Shown: positions 49,887 to 59,855 of the stretch, in pieces
Layout: each line of letters opens with the position of its first letter
Numbering within the stretch: the stretch's first letter is position 1
DNA from: Neotamlana nanhaiensis
GTDB lineage: Bacteria > Bacteroidota > Bacteroidia > Flavobacteriales > Flavobacteriaceae
Reading direction: 5' to 3'
DNA: 64,000 nt
NCBI RefSeq assembly: GCF_000943555.1
Contig: NZ_JTDV01000005.1
Coordinates: 186,001-250,000, forward strand
Notes under the pieces: generated by a model
What the model was told of the DNA's origin: nothing
Databases searched by the model: none
What the model saw: only the letters and a program-made list of their open reading frames with translations
Translations under genes and position numbers: made by a program

Positions 49887-50474
49887 CTATTTCCCTATAA
49901 GCTTTAAAAACTCATTTCTTGTTTCAATTTTTTCAAATTGCCCACGAAAACCAGAGGTTGTTGTTGTTGAGTTTTGCTTTTGCACACCGCGCATCATCAT
50001 GCACATATGTGCTGCTTCAATTACCACCGCTACACCTTGAGGCTTTAAAGTATCGTTTATGCAATCTAGAATTTGCTCGGTTAATCGTTCTTGCACTTGT
50101 AATCGGCGTGCAAAAACGTCAACAATTCTAGGCAATTTACTTAACCCAACAATTTGTCCGTTAGGAATATAAGCTATATGCGCTTTTCCAAAAAAAGGTA
50201 AAATATGATGCTCACAAAGTGAATATAACTCAATGTCTTTTACAATAACCATCTCATTGTAAGACTCTTTAAACATAGCGCCTTTTAAAATTTCAACAGG
50301 ATCTTGGTTATATCCTTGCGTTAAAAATTGCATTGCTTTTGCGGCGCGTTCTGGAGTTTTTAAAAGGCCTTCGCGTTTGGTATCTTCTCCTAAATCGTCA
50401 ATAATGTTTTTGTAACGCTCTTTAACATCATCGGTTACTTGCATGTTGTATTCTTCAAACTTATTATATGGCAT
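49887..50474 (-). CDS. folE: GTP cyclohydrolase I (FolE)
   Basis: Makes dihydroneopterin triphosphate from GTP, the first step of folate synthesis. From the ATG at 50474 it has 195 residues; a longer frame to 50567 adds 31 residues with no family counterpart, so the shorter start is chosen. The zinc ligands are in [10 protein letters not shown] near 83-92 and the last cysteine in [10 protein letters not shown] near 153-162. HIAYIPNG and [11 protein letters not shown] lie between. It is divergent from the LolD-like ATPase gene. Confidence 0.96.
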   Translation of the reverse strand: MPYNKFEEYNMQVTDDVKERYKNIIDDLGEDTKREGLLKTPERAAKAMQFLTQGYNQDPVEILKGAMFKESYNEMVIVKDIELYSLCEHHILPFFGKAHIAYIPNGQIVGLSKLPRIVDVFARRLQVQERLTEQILDCINDTLKPQGVAVVIEAAHMCMMMRGVQKQNSTTTTSGFRGQFEKIETRNEFLKLIGK

Positions 50475-50608
50475 ATAACATTCATTTTTTATAAAAATAG
50501 TGATATTTAAAATAACTCGAAATGTTATCATAATTTTTACGAAGAAAAGCTTATCATAATTGTACATACCAGTTTAAAACAGTAATTTCACGGTATTAAT
50601 TTTTATTG

Positions 50609-51268
50609 ATGATTCAAGCAAAAAATATTCATAAATATTATGGCGATTTACATGTTTTAAAAGGTGTAAATCTTCAAATAGAAAAAGGCGAAATAATTTC
50701 GATAGTTGGTGCTTCGGGAGCAGGAAAAACTACCTTACTTCAAATTTTAAGTACTTTAGATAAAGCTTCAACCGAAACTGACTTTCAACTTAAAATAAAC
50801 GAACAAATCGTTAATGATTTAAGCGATAAAGCTTTGGCCAAATTTAGGAATGAAAATATTGGTTTTATATTTCAATTTCATCAATTATTACCAGAGTTTA
50901 CAGCCCTAGAAAATGTTTGTTTACCTGCGTTTATTAAAGGCACAAAAAAAAATGAAGCCGAAAAAAGAGCCAAAAAACTTTTAGATTTTTTAAGCTTATC
51001 GCATCGCTATAATCATAAACCTAATGAACTTTCTGGTGGCGAACAACAACGTGTTGCTGTGGCTAGAGCGCTTATAAACAATCCTGATTTAATTTTTGCA
51101 GATGAACCCTCTGGAAATTTAGATAGCGAATCAGCTGAAAATTTACATAACCTATTTTTTAAACTTCGTGATGAGTTTGGTCAAACTTTTGTAATTGTTA
51201 CTCATAACGAAGAATTAGCTAATATGGCCGATAGGAAATTAACTATGGTGGACGGAAAAATTATTTAA
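50609..51268 (+). CDS. LolD-like ABC transporter ATP-binding protein
   Basis: A 219-residue ATPase from the ATG at 50609. Walker A GASGAGKT is near residue 37, the Q-loop at [11 protein letters not shown] near 93, the signature [15 protein letters not shown] near 138, Walker [13 protein letters not shown] near 161 and the H-loop THNEE near 195. This matches LolD/MacB-type ATPases that drive lipoprotein release to the outer membrane. No permease gene lies next to it, so the LolCE partner must be elsewhere; assignment as LolD is by resemblance only. Confidence 0.88.
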   Translation: MIQAKNIHKYYGDLHVLKGVNLQIEKGEIISIVGASGAGKTTLLQILSTLDKASTETDFQLKINEQIVNDLSDKALAKFRNENIGFIFQFHQLLPEFTALENVCLPAFIKGTKKNEAEKRAKKLLDFLSLSHRYNHKPNELSGGEQQRVAVARALINNPDLIFADEPSGNLDSESAENLHNLFFKLRDEFGQTFVIVTHNEELANMADRKLTMVDGKII

Positions 51269-51334
51269 ATTCATTTTTCTATCATTTTTGTTGAATTTTT
51301 TAGTATTTTAGTTGAACATTAAATAACCCATCAA

Positions 51335-52543
51335 ATGCAACTAAGTAGCATTCCAATAAACGAACCCGAACGACTCCAAGCGGTTAAAAGCTATAAGTTG
51401 CAAAAAAACCAAAACGATGTTAATTTTAATAACATTACAGATTTAGCTTGCTCGATTACCCAAATACCTAATGCTTTAATTTCTATTGTTGAAAAAGATG
51501 AGGTTTGGTTTAAATCGGCTAAAGGCATGGAAATTTGTAGCTCAGACAGAAATTTATCTTTTTGTAGTTATGCCGTAGCTAGTGATAAAGATGTTTATAT
51601 TGTTGAAAATGCAAAAAAGGATTTAAAATTTATAAATCACCCTTTTGTTAAAGATGCCGAAAAACCCATTGTTTTTTATGCAGGTGTTTGCTTAAAAGAT
51701 AAAAACGATCACAAACTAGGTACATTATGTGTTATAGACCATAAAGAAAATACGCTTAACGACGAGCAAATTGAATCATTACAATTGCTTTCTAAACAAG
51801 TTGTAAAACTTATTGAACTTAATAAAAGTAACACCAAGCTTAAGCAAACAAAGCGTAAACTTATCAAAAAAAATAAAATGCTAAAGAGTTTTGCATCGCA
51901 AGTAGCGCACGATATGAAAATGCCTTTAGCCAATATGATTTTAACAACCGATATTTTAAAATCTAAATATCAAAAAAACATCGACGATAAAGGTCTTAGT
52001 TACCTTATTAATATAAAAGATTCGTCGCTATCTTTAAGCAATTACATTAACAATTTACTTAACTACTACGAAAACAGTAGTGTAGACAAAAAAAATGTAA
52101 CGTCCTTTTCTTTTAATCAATTACTTGAAGAGGTTATCGATATTTTAAACATAAAAGTAAATTGTACGATTAATATTCCTGAAAAAGATTTCGATATAGT
52201 TACCAATCGTGCAGCTTTAGAACTAATTTTACTTAATTTAATTACCAATAGTTTAAAGTATAACGATAAACCAGAAATTATTATTGATATTGATTTAAAG
52301 ACTGAAAACGAAAATTTTAACTACGTAACCGTTACCGATAACGGTATCGGCATACCAAAAGAAAAGCAAAAGAAAATTTTCAAGCTATTTTCTACAGTTG
52401 AAGAAACTGATAGATTCGGACAAAAAGGTCATGGTATTGGACTTTCTACGGTTAAAAAATTGGTTACCAAATTGGGTGGTAATATCAGTGTAAAGTCTGC
52501 TGTTGGCAAAGGAAGCTGCTTCAGTTTTTCCTTAAAAAAATAA
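51335..52543 (+). CDS. GAF-domain sensor histidine kinase, copy 1
   Basis: A 402-residue cytoplasmic kinase without membrane segments. An N-terminal GAF domain covers about 20-165 (SIVEKDEVWFKS, LGTLCVIDHKEN). HisKA has the phospho-acceptor H192 in QVAHDMKMPLAN. The HATPase domain has the N-box LNLITNSLKYN near 300, GIGIPKEKQ near 336 and GHGIGLSTVK near 370. No response regulator gene follows, so the partner is unknown. A second kinase of the same design begins 2.5 kb downstream (55026). Confidence 0.92.
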   Translation: MQLSSIPINEPERLQAVKSYKLQKNQNDVNFNNITDLACSITQIPNALISIVEKDEVWFKSAKGMEICSSDRNLSFCSYAVASDKDVYIVENAKKDLKFINHPFVKDAEKPIVFYAGVCLKDKNDHKLGTLCVIDHKENTLNDEQIESLQLLSKQVVKLIELNKSNTKLKQTKRKLIKKNKMLKSFASQVAHDMKMPLANMILTTDILKSKYQKNIDDKGLSYLINIKDSSLSLSNYINNLLNYYENSSVDKKNVTSFSFNQLLEEVIDILNIKVNCTINIPEKDFDIVTNRAALELILLNLITNSLKYNDKPEIIIDIDLKTENENFNYVTVTDNGIGIPKEKQKKIFKLFSTVEETDRFGQKGHGIGLSTVKKLVTKLGGNISVKSAVGKGSCFSFSLKK

Positions 52544-52545
52544 AA

Positions 52546-52642
52546 AAGATCTTCTAAAAATTGTGAAATCTGTCATTCCGATTTTACTTCAGGATGTTAA
52601 ACAAACTCAGATTGACAAAAATGTAGTTTTTTAGAAGACCTT
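52546..52642. repeat. Long inverted repeat between convergent genes
   Basis: Arms of about 15 bases, AAGATCTTCTAAAAA (52546-52560) and its near inverse at 52627-52642 with one mismatch, enclose 66 bases that carry a further weak inverted pair (ATCTGTCA and TCAGATTGACA). It begins just past the kinase stop, with T-rich DNA after it. A terminator or a decayed mobile repeat are both possible. Confidence 0.5.
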
Positions 52643-52666
52643 ACATTTTTAATTTTCTACTTACTT

Positions 52667-53470
52667 TCAATTTTCAAACGGATAAACAACACCTAAAATA
52701 GTTATAGTAGATTCTGAATAATCAATTTTTATCCCATTAAATACCCCTAAAGTGACATCTAATATTCCTGATTCTATATTTCGAGGTAATAAAGTAAAAT
52801 GCAAAGCTTCATCGGTGGTTAAGGTATAATTTACGCCTTTCGAGCTAATACCCGATTGTATACCTTCTAATAAATATTCATCATCCCAAATATAAAGTGG
52901 CGTATTATCTCCTGCAATCCAAGTTCGTGTTACATTCTCGGTATAATAAATACTTTGGTTTTCGTTATTTGTAATTTTTCCATTGGTAATTGTAACTTCA
53001 AATTGCAAATTACCCTTGTTATTTTCACCTAAGTTTTCAGCAATATGTGTGCCTTCAACTTTAAAATCGTTGTGATAAAAATTTGTAAAAGTAGTTGTAT
53101 GCGTGCTTCCCTCAACACGATACCAATTGGTTGAAACAATAGTTACAATACCTTTTCGAGTTATACCGTCTGGCCCTAAAACACCATCACCGTAATTGAT
53201 GGTTATAGTTTTTGGAAAACTAGTTAAATCGTAAGGCTCAATGGTCACCGTTGCATCGCCCTTATGACTCGTTGATCTTGCAGAAGCCGAAGTTTCAGCG
53301 CTTAACACATTATCGCCACTATTATTACCAACATCTTGAAATACTTTGTTTATAGTAACATATTCGGTTAAAGCCTCAACAGCCGAGGTAGGATTTGTTG
53401 TATTACTCGCTGTTTCCGTATCGCAACTAAAAAAGACACTCACCAAAATAAGAACCAAAATTTTTTTCAT
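52667..53470 (-). CDS. Lipoprotein of unknown function
   Basis: From the ATG at 53470 the protein has 267 residues and a signal peptide with lipobox (VFFSC, C16). A longer frame to 53509 adds 13 residues and is rejected. The mature protein is threonine/serine-rich with strands such as TITINYGDGVLGPDG near 92 and ITRKGIVTIVSTNWY near 108, suggesting an all-beta fold. No enzyme motif is seen. Outer-membrane or surface lipoprotein is the best reading; function unknown. It converges with the kinase gene across an inverted repeat. Confidence 0.75.
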   Translation of the reverse strand: MKKILVLILVSVFFSCDTETASNTTNPTSAVEALTEYVTINKVFQDVGNNSGDNVLSAETSASARSTSHKGDATVTIEPYDLTSFPKTITINYGDGVLGPDGITRKGIVTIVSTNWYRVEGSTHTTTFTNFYHNDFKVEGTHIAENLGENNKGNLQFEVTITNGKITNNENQSIYYTENVTRTWIAGDNTPLYIWDDEYLLEGIQSGISSKGVNYTLTTDEALHFTLLPRNIESGILDVTLGVFNGIKIDYSESTITILGVVYPFEN

Positions 53471-53675
53471 AACTAAAGTTTTTGTTTTGTAAATAACGAA
53501 AAATGCCATTTATATTGTATTATTTATGATTAAGCTATTGATTTATTTGCACTTAAATGGTATTTCGTCGGTATTATCATAAAGTTTAAAAAAAATCTAT
53601 AAAAAACTATTAGTTATAATATTACATTTTTTTCGTAAATTACAGGTAGTACCAACACACTAAAATCAGCTCATT

Positions 53676-54149
53676 ATGAAACTATTTATTACTACTACCG
53701 CCTTAATTGCTTGCCTTTTTATTTCTTGTAAAACCGATACAAAAAACCCAACTATTGATGCACAGGTTGCAAAAGAACAACATACTTTAGTTGGCGTTTG
53801 GCAAATGGTTGGATATTATAATTACAGAGACAATAAAATTGTTGATTCGTTTCTGAGTAGCGATGCCTATAAACAAATAAAAGTGTATACACCAACAAAA
53901 GTAATGTGGAGCCGTTTAAACAAGCTAGATTCTACCGATTTTTTTGGTTATGGCGATTATGATACTACCGATAGCACTTTGCATGAAAATCTTGTTTTTG
54001 GATCCAATGTTGTAAATAAATATATTGATGGCGAACATGGCCATGATTTTTATTTTGAACTTGATTTAGATAAAGATAGCTACAGCCAAATTGAATTAGA
54101 CGAAAATGGCGATAGAATTTTAGCCGAAAATTACATGCGTATTGAATAG
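53676..54149 (+). CDS. Small lipocalin-like lipoprotein
   Basis: A 157-residue protein with a lipobox (LFISC, C18). After the anchor the HTLVGVWQMVGYY motif near 36-48 and a set of short strands resemble lipocalin-like domains found in Bacteroidota lipoproteins, which bind small hydrophobic molecules. The match is by pattern only. Other readings are possible because the middle is acidic and lacks conserved binding residues. The next gene starts 40 bases on, with its own -7 box. Confidence 0.7.
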   Translation: MKLFITTTALIACLFISCKTDTKNPTIDAQVAKEQHTLVGVWQMVGYYNYRDNKIVDSFLSSDAYKQIKVYTPTKVMWSRLNKLDSTDFFGYGDYDTTDSTLHENLVFGSNVVNKYIDGEHGHDFYFELDLDKDSYSQIELDENGDRILAENYMRIE

Positions 54150-54168
54150 CCGTTTAAGAAACTGTTGC

Positions 54169-54176
54169 TATTTTTG
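54169..54176 (+). promoter_or_regulatory. -7 promoter element of the TIGR02757-like gene
   Basis: TATTTTTG fits TAnnTTTG and lies 13 bases before the GTG start at 54190, leaving a leader of under ten bases. No -33 TTTG is evident. Confidence 0.38.
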
Positions 54177-54189
54177 AAAAAAAAATTCT

Positions 54190-54963
54190 GTGGCTAGCAA
54201 CAAATCTATTTTAGAATTAAAAGATTTTTTAGACGAAAAGGTTGAAATCTATGATAACCCTAAATTTATAGAAAGCGACCCAATACAAATTCCGCATCAA
54301 TTCAGTAAAAAAGAAGATATTGAAATTTCAGGTTTTTTAACTGCAACTATTGCCTGGGGAAATCGTAAAAGCATAATTAACAACGCTAAAAAGTTAATGC
54401 ATTTTTTAGATGATGCACCTCACGATTTTATTATAAACCATGAAGAAAACGATTTACAAAAGCTAGAAAACTTTGTACACCGCACCTTTAATGGTACCGA
54501 TTGCATTACATTTATTCGTGCTTTACAGCATATTTATAAAAACCATAATGGTTTAGAAAGTTTGTTTAATAAACTAAATACCAATAATCTTCAAGAAGCT
54601 ATTTCTAAATTTAAAACTGTGTTTTTTGAAGTTGAGCATTTACCACGAACCCAAAAACACATTAGCGATCCTTTAAAAAATTCGGCAGCAAAACGTATAA
54701 ACATGTACCTGCGTTGGATGGTAAGAAAAGACAATGCCGGTGTAGATTTTGGTATATGGAATAGCATTGCTCCTAGCCAACTGTCCTGCCCACTCGACGT
54801 GCATTCGGGCAACGTTGCTCGAAAATTAAATTTGTTAAGTAGAAAACAAAACGACTCAAAGGCTTTGAGCGAACTAGATTATAACTTAAGAATATTAGAC
54901 GAAATAGATCCCGTTAAATATGACTTTGCGCTATTTGGCTTAGGAGTTTTTGAGAAATTTTAA
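54190..54963 (+). CDS. TIGR02757 family protein of unknown function
   Basis: A 257-residue protein starting at GTG 54190. It has the family pattern: DPIQIPHQFSKKEDIEISGFLTA near residue 29, then KRINMYLRWMVRKD near 170, FGIWNSI near 187 and PLDVHSGNVARKL near 201, with YDFALFGLGVFEK at the end. The last part, with a lone histidine and aspartate in LDVH, resembles the HhH-type helical repeat of DNA glycosylases, but no catalytic role is established. Cytoplasmic. The second GAF kinase gene follows 62 bases downstream. Confidence 0.88.
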   Translation: MASNKSILELKDFLDEKVEIYDNPKFIESDPIQIPHQFSKKEDIEISGFLTATIAWGNRKSIINNAKKLMHFLDDAPHDFIINHEENDLQKLENFVHRTFNGTDCITFIRALQHIYKNHNGLESLFNKLNTNNLQEAISKFKTVFFEVEHLPRTQKHISDPLKNSAAKRINMYLRWMVRKDNAGVDFGIWNSIAPSQLSCPLDVHSGNVARKLNLLSRKQNDSKALSELDYNLRILDEIDPVKYDFALFGLGVFEKF

Positions 54964-55025
54964 CATTTAATAAAAACTCTTTGTTCTATATTTACGTAGG
55001 TATAATTAACTTATAATGCCTACTT

Positions 55026-56222
55026 ATGATTAAACCAAGTATACCTTCTAACGAGCCCCAACGTATTGAGGCTGTTAGAAATTATAACCTTTTGGATACC
55101 TTACCTGAGCCAGATTTCGACAACATTACTAGTTTAACAGCTAGTATTTGTGATGTTCCCATATCAATAATTACCCTGTTAGATACCGAACGTAATTATT
55201 TAAAATCGCATCATGGTTTAACCTTTAACGAATCGCCTAGAAATATTTCGTTTTGTGGTCATGCCATTTTAGATAATAACCCCATTTTTATTGTTGAAGA
55301 TGCCACAAAAGACGAACGCTTTTTCGACAACCCAATAATTACCGAAAATAATGTAAAATTTTATGCTGGTGTGCCATTAATAAACCCTAATGGTTATGCG
55401 CTTGGAACACTATGTATATATGATGTTGAGCCACGTAAACTTAGCGAAAAACAGAAAGAAGCCTTAATTATTTTAGCAAAACAAGTGGTTAACTTGTTTG
55501 AATTGCGTTTAAAAAACAAAGTGCTTAATGAAACCCTAGAATCGCTTGAAGAACGCCATAACACCTTAAAAACTTTTGCCAATAAGGTATCGCACGATTT
55601 AAAATCGCCTTTGGCAAACATTACCTCATTATCACATTTATTTAAAAGTGAATTAATTGAAACTTACCCCGAAATAAATTTAGAGTATTTAAATTTTATT
55701 GAAGAATCTGCCGATACGCTTCGCGCTTACATCGATGGGATTTTAAAGCACTATAAAAGTGAATCTTTACTTGAAAAAGACAAGAAAGAAACCAAACTTG
55801 CAGATGTTTATCAATCTATAAAAACGATTTTAAGCTTAAACGAAAACAACTTTAAACTGTTACACAACGGCACTCTTAAAAATGTAAACACCTACGTTTT
55901 AGAGCAAATATTACTCAATTTAGTCGATAACGGATTTAAATATAATTTCAAAGAAAAGCCCGTAGTTTCAATTGATTATGAAGAAAATGAAACACACCAC
56001 ATTTTTTATGTAAAAGACAACGGAAAAGGCATAGACCAAAATAAACAAGAGGCGCTTTTCGATTTATTTAATACCGCTCACGAAGCTGATAAACACGGAA
56101 ATAAAGGTACTGGTATTGGTCTATTTACAGTAAAATCGCTTATTACCAAACTTAATGGCACCATTGAAGTATCATCAATAATAAATGAAGGCACAACATT
56201 TAAATTCAGTATATTAAAATAG
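55026..56222 (+). CDS. GAF-domain sensor histidine kinase, copy 2
   Basis: A 398-residue kinase with the same plan as the one at 51335: GAF domain (about 20-165, LGTLCIYDVEPRK), HisKA with H190 in KVSHDLKSPLAN, and HATPase with LNLVDNGFKYN near 300 and GTGIGLFTVK near 360. The N-termini start with the same NEP(E/Q)R motif, so the two are paralogues. No transmembrane segment or response regulator is present. Signal unknown. Confidence 0.92.
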   Translation: MIKPSIPSNEPQRIEAVRNYNLLDTLPEPDFDNITSLTASICDVPISIITLLDTERNYLKSHHGLTFNESPRNISFCGHAILDNNPIFIVEDATKDERFFDNPIITENNVKFYAGVPLINPNGYALGTLCIYDVEPRKLSEKQKEALIILAKQVVNLFELRLKNKVLNETLESLEERHNTLKTFANKVSHDLKSPLANITSLSHLFKSELIETYPEINLEYLNFIEESADTLRAYIDGILKHYKSESLLEKDKKETKLADVYQSIKTILSLNENNFKLLHNGTLKNVNTYVLEQILLNLVDNGFKYNFKEKPVVSIDYEENETHHIFYVKDNGKGIDQNKQEALFDLFNTAHEADKHGNKGTGIGLFTVKSLITKLNGTIEVSSIINEGTTFKFSILK

Positions 56223-56265
56223 AGAACACAAATAATTTTAATCATAACTAATCAATCAAAACCAA

Positions 56266-57762
56266 ATGAAACACTTTTATTCCGTCTTAATAACGCTCAC
56301 TATTACCTTAACTTTTGCTCAAAATCGAAAAATACCTGTCGATACCATGGTTGTTACCAATCATACAACAACCATTAAAGGCACTAGTATTTCATACAAA
56401 GCCACTACAGGAACACAACCTGTTTGGAACAGTAAAGGCGAACCTATGGCAACACTTTACTACACGTATTACGAACGTAACAATGTAAAGGATCGTGCTA
56501 ATCGTCCGCTTGTTATCTCTTTTAACGGTGGTCCAGGTTCGGCTTCGGTTTGGATGCATATTGCGTACACTGGCCCTAAAGTTTTAAACATTGATAGTGA
56601 AGGTTACCCCGTGCAACCTTATGGCGTAAAAAATAATCCGAATTCAATTTTAGATGTTGCTGATATTGTTTACGTAAACCCAGTAAACACCGCATATTCT
56701 AGAATGATTGCCGATAAAGATGGAAAATTACCAAACCGAGACACGTTTTTTGGTATTAACGCCGATATTAAATATCTATCCGAATGGATTAACACCTTTG
56801 TGACACGTAAAAACAGATGGGAATCGCCTAAATATATCATCGGTGAAAGTTACGGTGGCACGCGTGTTATGGGATTAGCAAACGAGTTACAAAATAGCCA
56901 ATGGATGTATTTAAACGGCGTGATTATGGTATCGCCTGCCGATTATAAATTGTACAACACTGGGCAACCTGTTTATTCTTCATTAAACTTACCGTATTAT
57001 GCTGCTGCTGCTTGGTATCAAAAAGTGTTACCTGATGCTTTACAGCAGAAGGATTTACTAGAAATTTTACCTGAAGTTGAAGAATTTACCATTAATAAAT
57101 TAATGCCTGCAATTGCTAAAGGCGGATTTATTTCTGAAGAAGAAAAACTTAGTGTTGCCCAAAAGATGGCTTATTATTCAGGATTGTCTGAAACTTCTAT
57201 TTTACAACATAATTTAGAAGTACCTGCATCTTTTTTCTGGAAAGAATTACTTCGCGATGAAACAGGACAAACCATAGGTCGCCTAGATTCTCGTTATTTA
57301 GGAATCGACAGAACCGAAGCGGGTACTCGACCAGACTACAATGCTGAATTAAGCTCATGGAACCACTCATTTACACCAGCAATTAACTATTACATTCGCG
57401 AACATTTAAACTTTAAAACCGACGAGAAATATTATATGTTTGGCGATGTACATCCTTGGGATAATTCTAGAAACAACACACGTGACGATTTGCGTGAAGC
57501 TATGGCGCAAAACCCATATTTAAAAGTGATGATACAATCGGGATATTACGATGGCGCAACCACTTATTTTGGTGCGAAATACACAATGTGGCAAGTAGAC
57601 CCAAGTGGTAAAATGAAAGATCGTTTTACTTTTAAAGGCTACCGTAGCGGACACATGATGTACTTACGTAACGAAGATTTAATTACCGCAAACGACGACA
57701 TTAGAGCATTTATTAAAAGCTCGTTAAGCAATGGTAAAGCAGCGAAATACGAGAAAAATTAA
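56266..57762 (+). CDS. S10-type serine carboxypeptidase (secreted)
   Basis: A 498-residue alpha/beta hydrolase-fold peptidase. The signal peptide ends TLTFAQN near residue 19. The family motifs are SFNGGPGSASVW near 86 and GESYGG with nucleophile S195; the histidine of the triad is H463 in RSGHMM. The aspartate is likely near 402-410. S10 enzymes remove C-terminal residues; acidic carboxypeptidases of this type are best known from eukaryotes and occur in some bacteria. It probably acts in the periplasm or outside. It shares a terminator with the convergent M61 peptidase gene. Confidence 0.9.
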   Translation: MKHFYSVLITLTITLTFAQNRKIPVDTMVVTNHTTTIKGTSISYKATTGTQPVWNSKGEPMATLYYTYYERNNVKDRANRPLVISFNGGPGSASVWMHIAYTGPKVLNIDSEGYPVQPYGVKNNPNSILDVADIVYVNPVNTAYSRMIADKDGKLPNRDTFFGINADIKYLSEWINTFVTRKNRWESPKYIIGESYGGTRVMGLANELQNSQWMYLNGVIMVSPADYKLYNTGQPVYSSLNLPYYAAAAWYQKVLPDALQQKDLLEILPEVEEFTINKLMPAIAKGGFISEEEKLSVAQKMAYYSGLSETSILQHNLEVPASFFWKELLRDETGQTIGRLDSRYLGIDRTEAGTRPDYNAELSSWNHSFTPAINYYIREHLNFKTDEKYYMFGDVHPWDNSRNNTRDDLREAMAQNPYLKVMIQSGYYDGATTYFGAKYTMWQVDPSGKMKDRFTFKGYRSGHMMYLRNEDLITANDDIRAFIKSSLSNGKAAKYEKN

Positions 57763-57806
57763 TTCTATGCTTTCTCTTTAATTATTTTAAAAAAACATAT
57801 TAAAAC

Positions 57807-57839
57807 AAAAAAGACTGGTCGCGAAACCAGTCTTTTTTT
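57807..57839. terminator. Bidirectional terminator between S10 and M61 peptidase genes
   Basis: A perfect 13-pair stem (AAAAAAGACTGGT with its complement) around CGCGAA. The A and T ends give a U run on both strands, so it can stop transcription of both convergent genes. Confidence 0.9.
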
Positions 57840-57858
57840 ATGCTTTTATTTCTGGGTA

Positions 57859-59754
57859 TTATCCTTTTAACCATGCTTTGCGTAATGCTTTTTGAGCATC
57901 GGTAGCATCTTCATTTTCCATAATTCCAGAACCTGTTGTAAATGTTTTTTCAACGGTAGTTTTTATGGTTACCTCTTTTCCATCTCTAACTAAAACCACT
58001 TCTATCTCCTGTCCTGGTTTCCAACCAAAAATTTGTTGTAAAACAGTGTTTGCATTTTGCATTGTTAAAGCAGTACCGTCAACGGTTTTAATAACGTCGT
58101 TTGGTAACGCGCCATTATCTGCCCAAAAACTATTTTCTGCAACAGCATCGGTAAAGAAAATGGTTCCTTTTTGAGGATCGCCACTTACAATTGGCGCACC
58201 ATTCATTAAAATATAATTGGTTTCAACTTTACCTTCACCTATTTCTAAACCTACTTTTTCAAAAAAGGTATTGTAATCAATAGGAATATCTCCAACAACG
58301 TAAGTATTTAAAAATTCACCAATGCTTGGGTAAGTCATTGCTGTAATTTCTTCAATTAATTTATCATCTTCAAAAGGCTTATTTTTACCATATTTACCCG
58401 ATAACTCTTTCATTAACGATAAATTACCGCGTTGTCCGTTACTTTCTTCACGCATTAAAATGTCAATACACATACCAATTAACGCTCCTTTTTGGTACAC
58501 GTTAGCATATTGGTCTTTGTAAGGTTCTTTTAAAACATTTTCACTCATTATAGTAAAACTCATAGCATCGTTGTAACGTTGCTTAGAAAACTGAATTTTC
58601 TCCATAATTTTATTATAGAAAGCCTCTTCATCAACCAAACCTTGATCTACTTGAAATAAGGTTGCAAAATATTCGGTTACACCTTCATACATCCATAAAT
58701 GCTTCGAGAATGTTGGTTTGTTGTAATCGAAGTAATGCACATCTTCAGAATGTACACTTAAAGGCGTTACAATGTGGAAAAACTCATGCGAAACCACATC
58801 AGTCATACTTTCAGCTAAAGCCGCATCATCCATAGATTCTGGTAAAACCACAACCGTAGACGTATGATGTTCTAAAGCACCGAAACCTTTTGGTGAGTCT
58901 TCTTTTCCTTCCGATAGATATAAATAAATATCATAACGTGGTGTAGAATTAATATCGCCTAAATACGCTTTTTGCGCTTCCATCATTTTATAAACCGTTT
59001 CTTTTAACGATTTTGCCGAATGCACTTTGTTTGGCGAATACACACTTAATACAATTTTAATGTCGCCAACCTCAAACTCTTCAACATCTAAATTACCATA
59101 CATCATTGGGTTATCGGTAATATCGAAATAACGTGGTGCCAAATAGCTTGTGGTTAACATTTTACCATCTTCGCTAGTGGTAGAATTTATAGTTTGTAAT
59201 GCCGAAGTACGCACAAAAGTAGCATCGGCAGTAACATCAAGTTTGTATTGATTGTTCTTTAATGAATCGAAATACCCAATAAATCCGTGTAAATTAAGTA
59301 CGTAATTCGTTGGTTCAATATTGGTTCCCGATGGCGAAAATGGCACTTCTTTACCAATACCACCTACTTTTTCTTCATCAAAAGTATCGTTAACTAAATA
59401 GGTGATTTTATCAAGTTGTTTCGCGTTAGTAATCGTCCAAGTATTATCATCAACCTTTGTTACTGGCAATTCGTTTCCGTTGTAATCTATCGCTTTAAAA
59501 TCGTCTACATACTTACCAAAATCGCTCACAGAATAAGTTCCTTGTACCACTCTTGGTAATCTATACGTCACGGTTTCTGCAACAAAACGACCAGGATTTA
59601 TAGTTACCGGAGCTTTATCGTCGCTTACATTCGATAAATTTATTGAAGTTTCAATTGGTGAAGCCGTGGCCAAATCGTTGCCCGTTTTTGTAGAACTACA
59701 GCTTGCTAAAATAAGTCCTGCCGCAATTAACGCAGGATAAAATTTAATAGTCAT
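57859..59754 (-). CDS. M61 family peptidase with PDZ domain (lipoprotein)
   Basis: A 631-residue protein from the ATG at 59754, which gives a signal peptide with lipobox (LILASC). The upstream extension to 59796 is rejected. The gluzincin motif HEFFH has H323, E324 and H327, with a later glutamate in MYEGVTEYF near 357. An N-terminal beta domain precedes it and a PDZ domain (residues about 545-610, with PNDVIKTVDGTAL) ends the chain. M61 enzymes are glycyl aminopeptidases or related peptidases. It is probably outer-membrane anchored. Confidence 0.92.
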   Translation of the reverse strand: MTIKFYPALIAAGLILASCSSTKTGNDLATASPIETSINLSNVSDDKAPVTINPGRFVAETVTYRLPRVVQGTYSVSDFGKYVDDFKAIDYNGNELPVTKVDDNTWTITNAKQLDKITYLVNDTFDEEKVGGIGKEVPFSPSGTNIEPTNYVLNLHGFIGYFDSLKNNQYKLDVTADATFVRTSALQTINSTTSEDGKMLTTSYLAPRYFDITDNPMMYGNLDVEEFEVGDIKIVLSVYSPNKVHSAKSLKETVYKMMEAQKAYLGDINSTPRYDIYLYLSEGKEDSPKGFGALEHHTSTVVVLPESMDDAALAESMTDVVSHEFFHIVTPLSVHSEDVHYFDYNKPTFSKHLWMYEGVTEYFATLFQVDQGLVDEEAFYNKIMEKIQFSKQRYNDAMSFTIMSENVLKEPYKDQYANVYQKGALIGMCIDILMREESNGQRGNLSLMKELSGKYGKNKPFEDDKLIEEITAMTYPSIGEFLNTYVVGDIPIDYNTFFEKVGLEIGEGKVETNYILMNGAPIVSGDPQKGTIFFTDAVAENSFWADNGALPNDVIKTVDGTALTMQNANTVLQQIFGWKPGQEIEVVLVRDGKEVTIKTTVEKTFTTGSGIMENEDATDAQKALRKAWLKG

Positions 59755-59855
59755 TTTTAATTCGTTTAATTTTTCATGTGACGTGCAAAGTACCATTATG
59801 TTACAGTTTTAACAACTAATATTTTGTTAAAATGAGAATTCTGTATATTCGCCAC

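Noticed and set aside
50475-50567. Longer N-terminus of FolE
   Set aside because: The extra 31 residues are hydrophobic, absent from the family and lie in the promoter region shared with the LolD-like gene.
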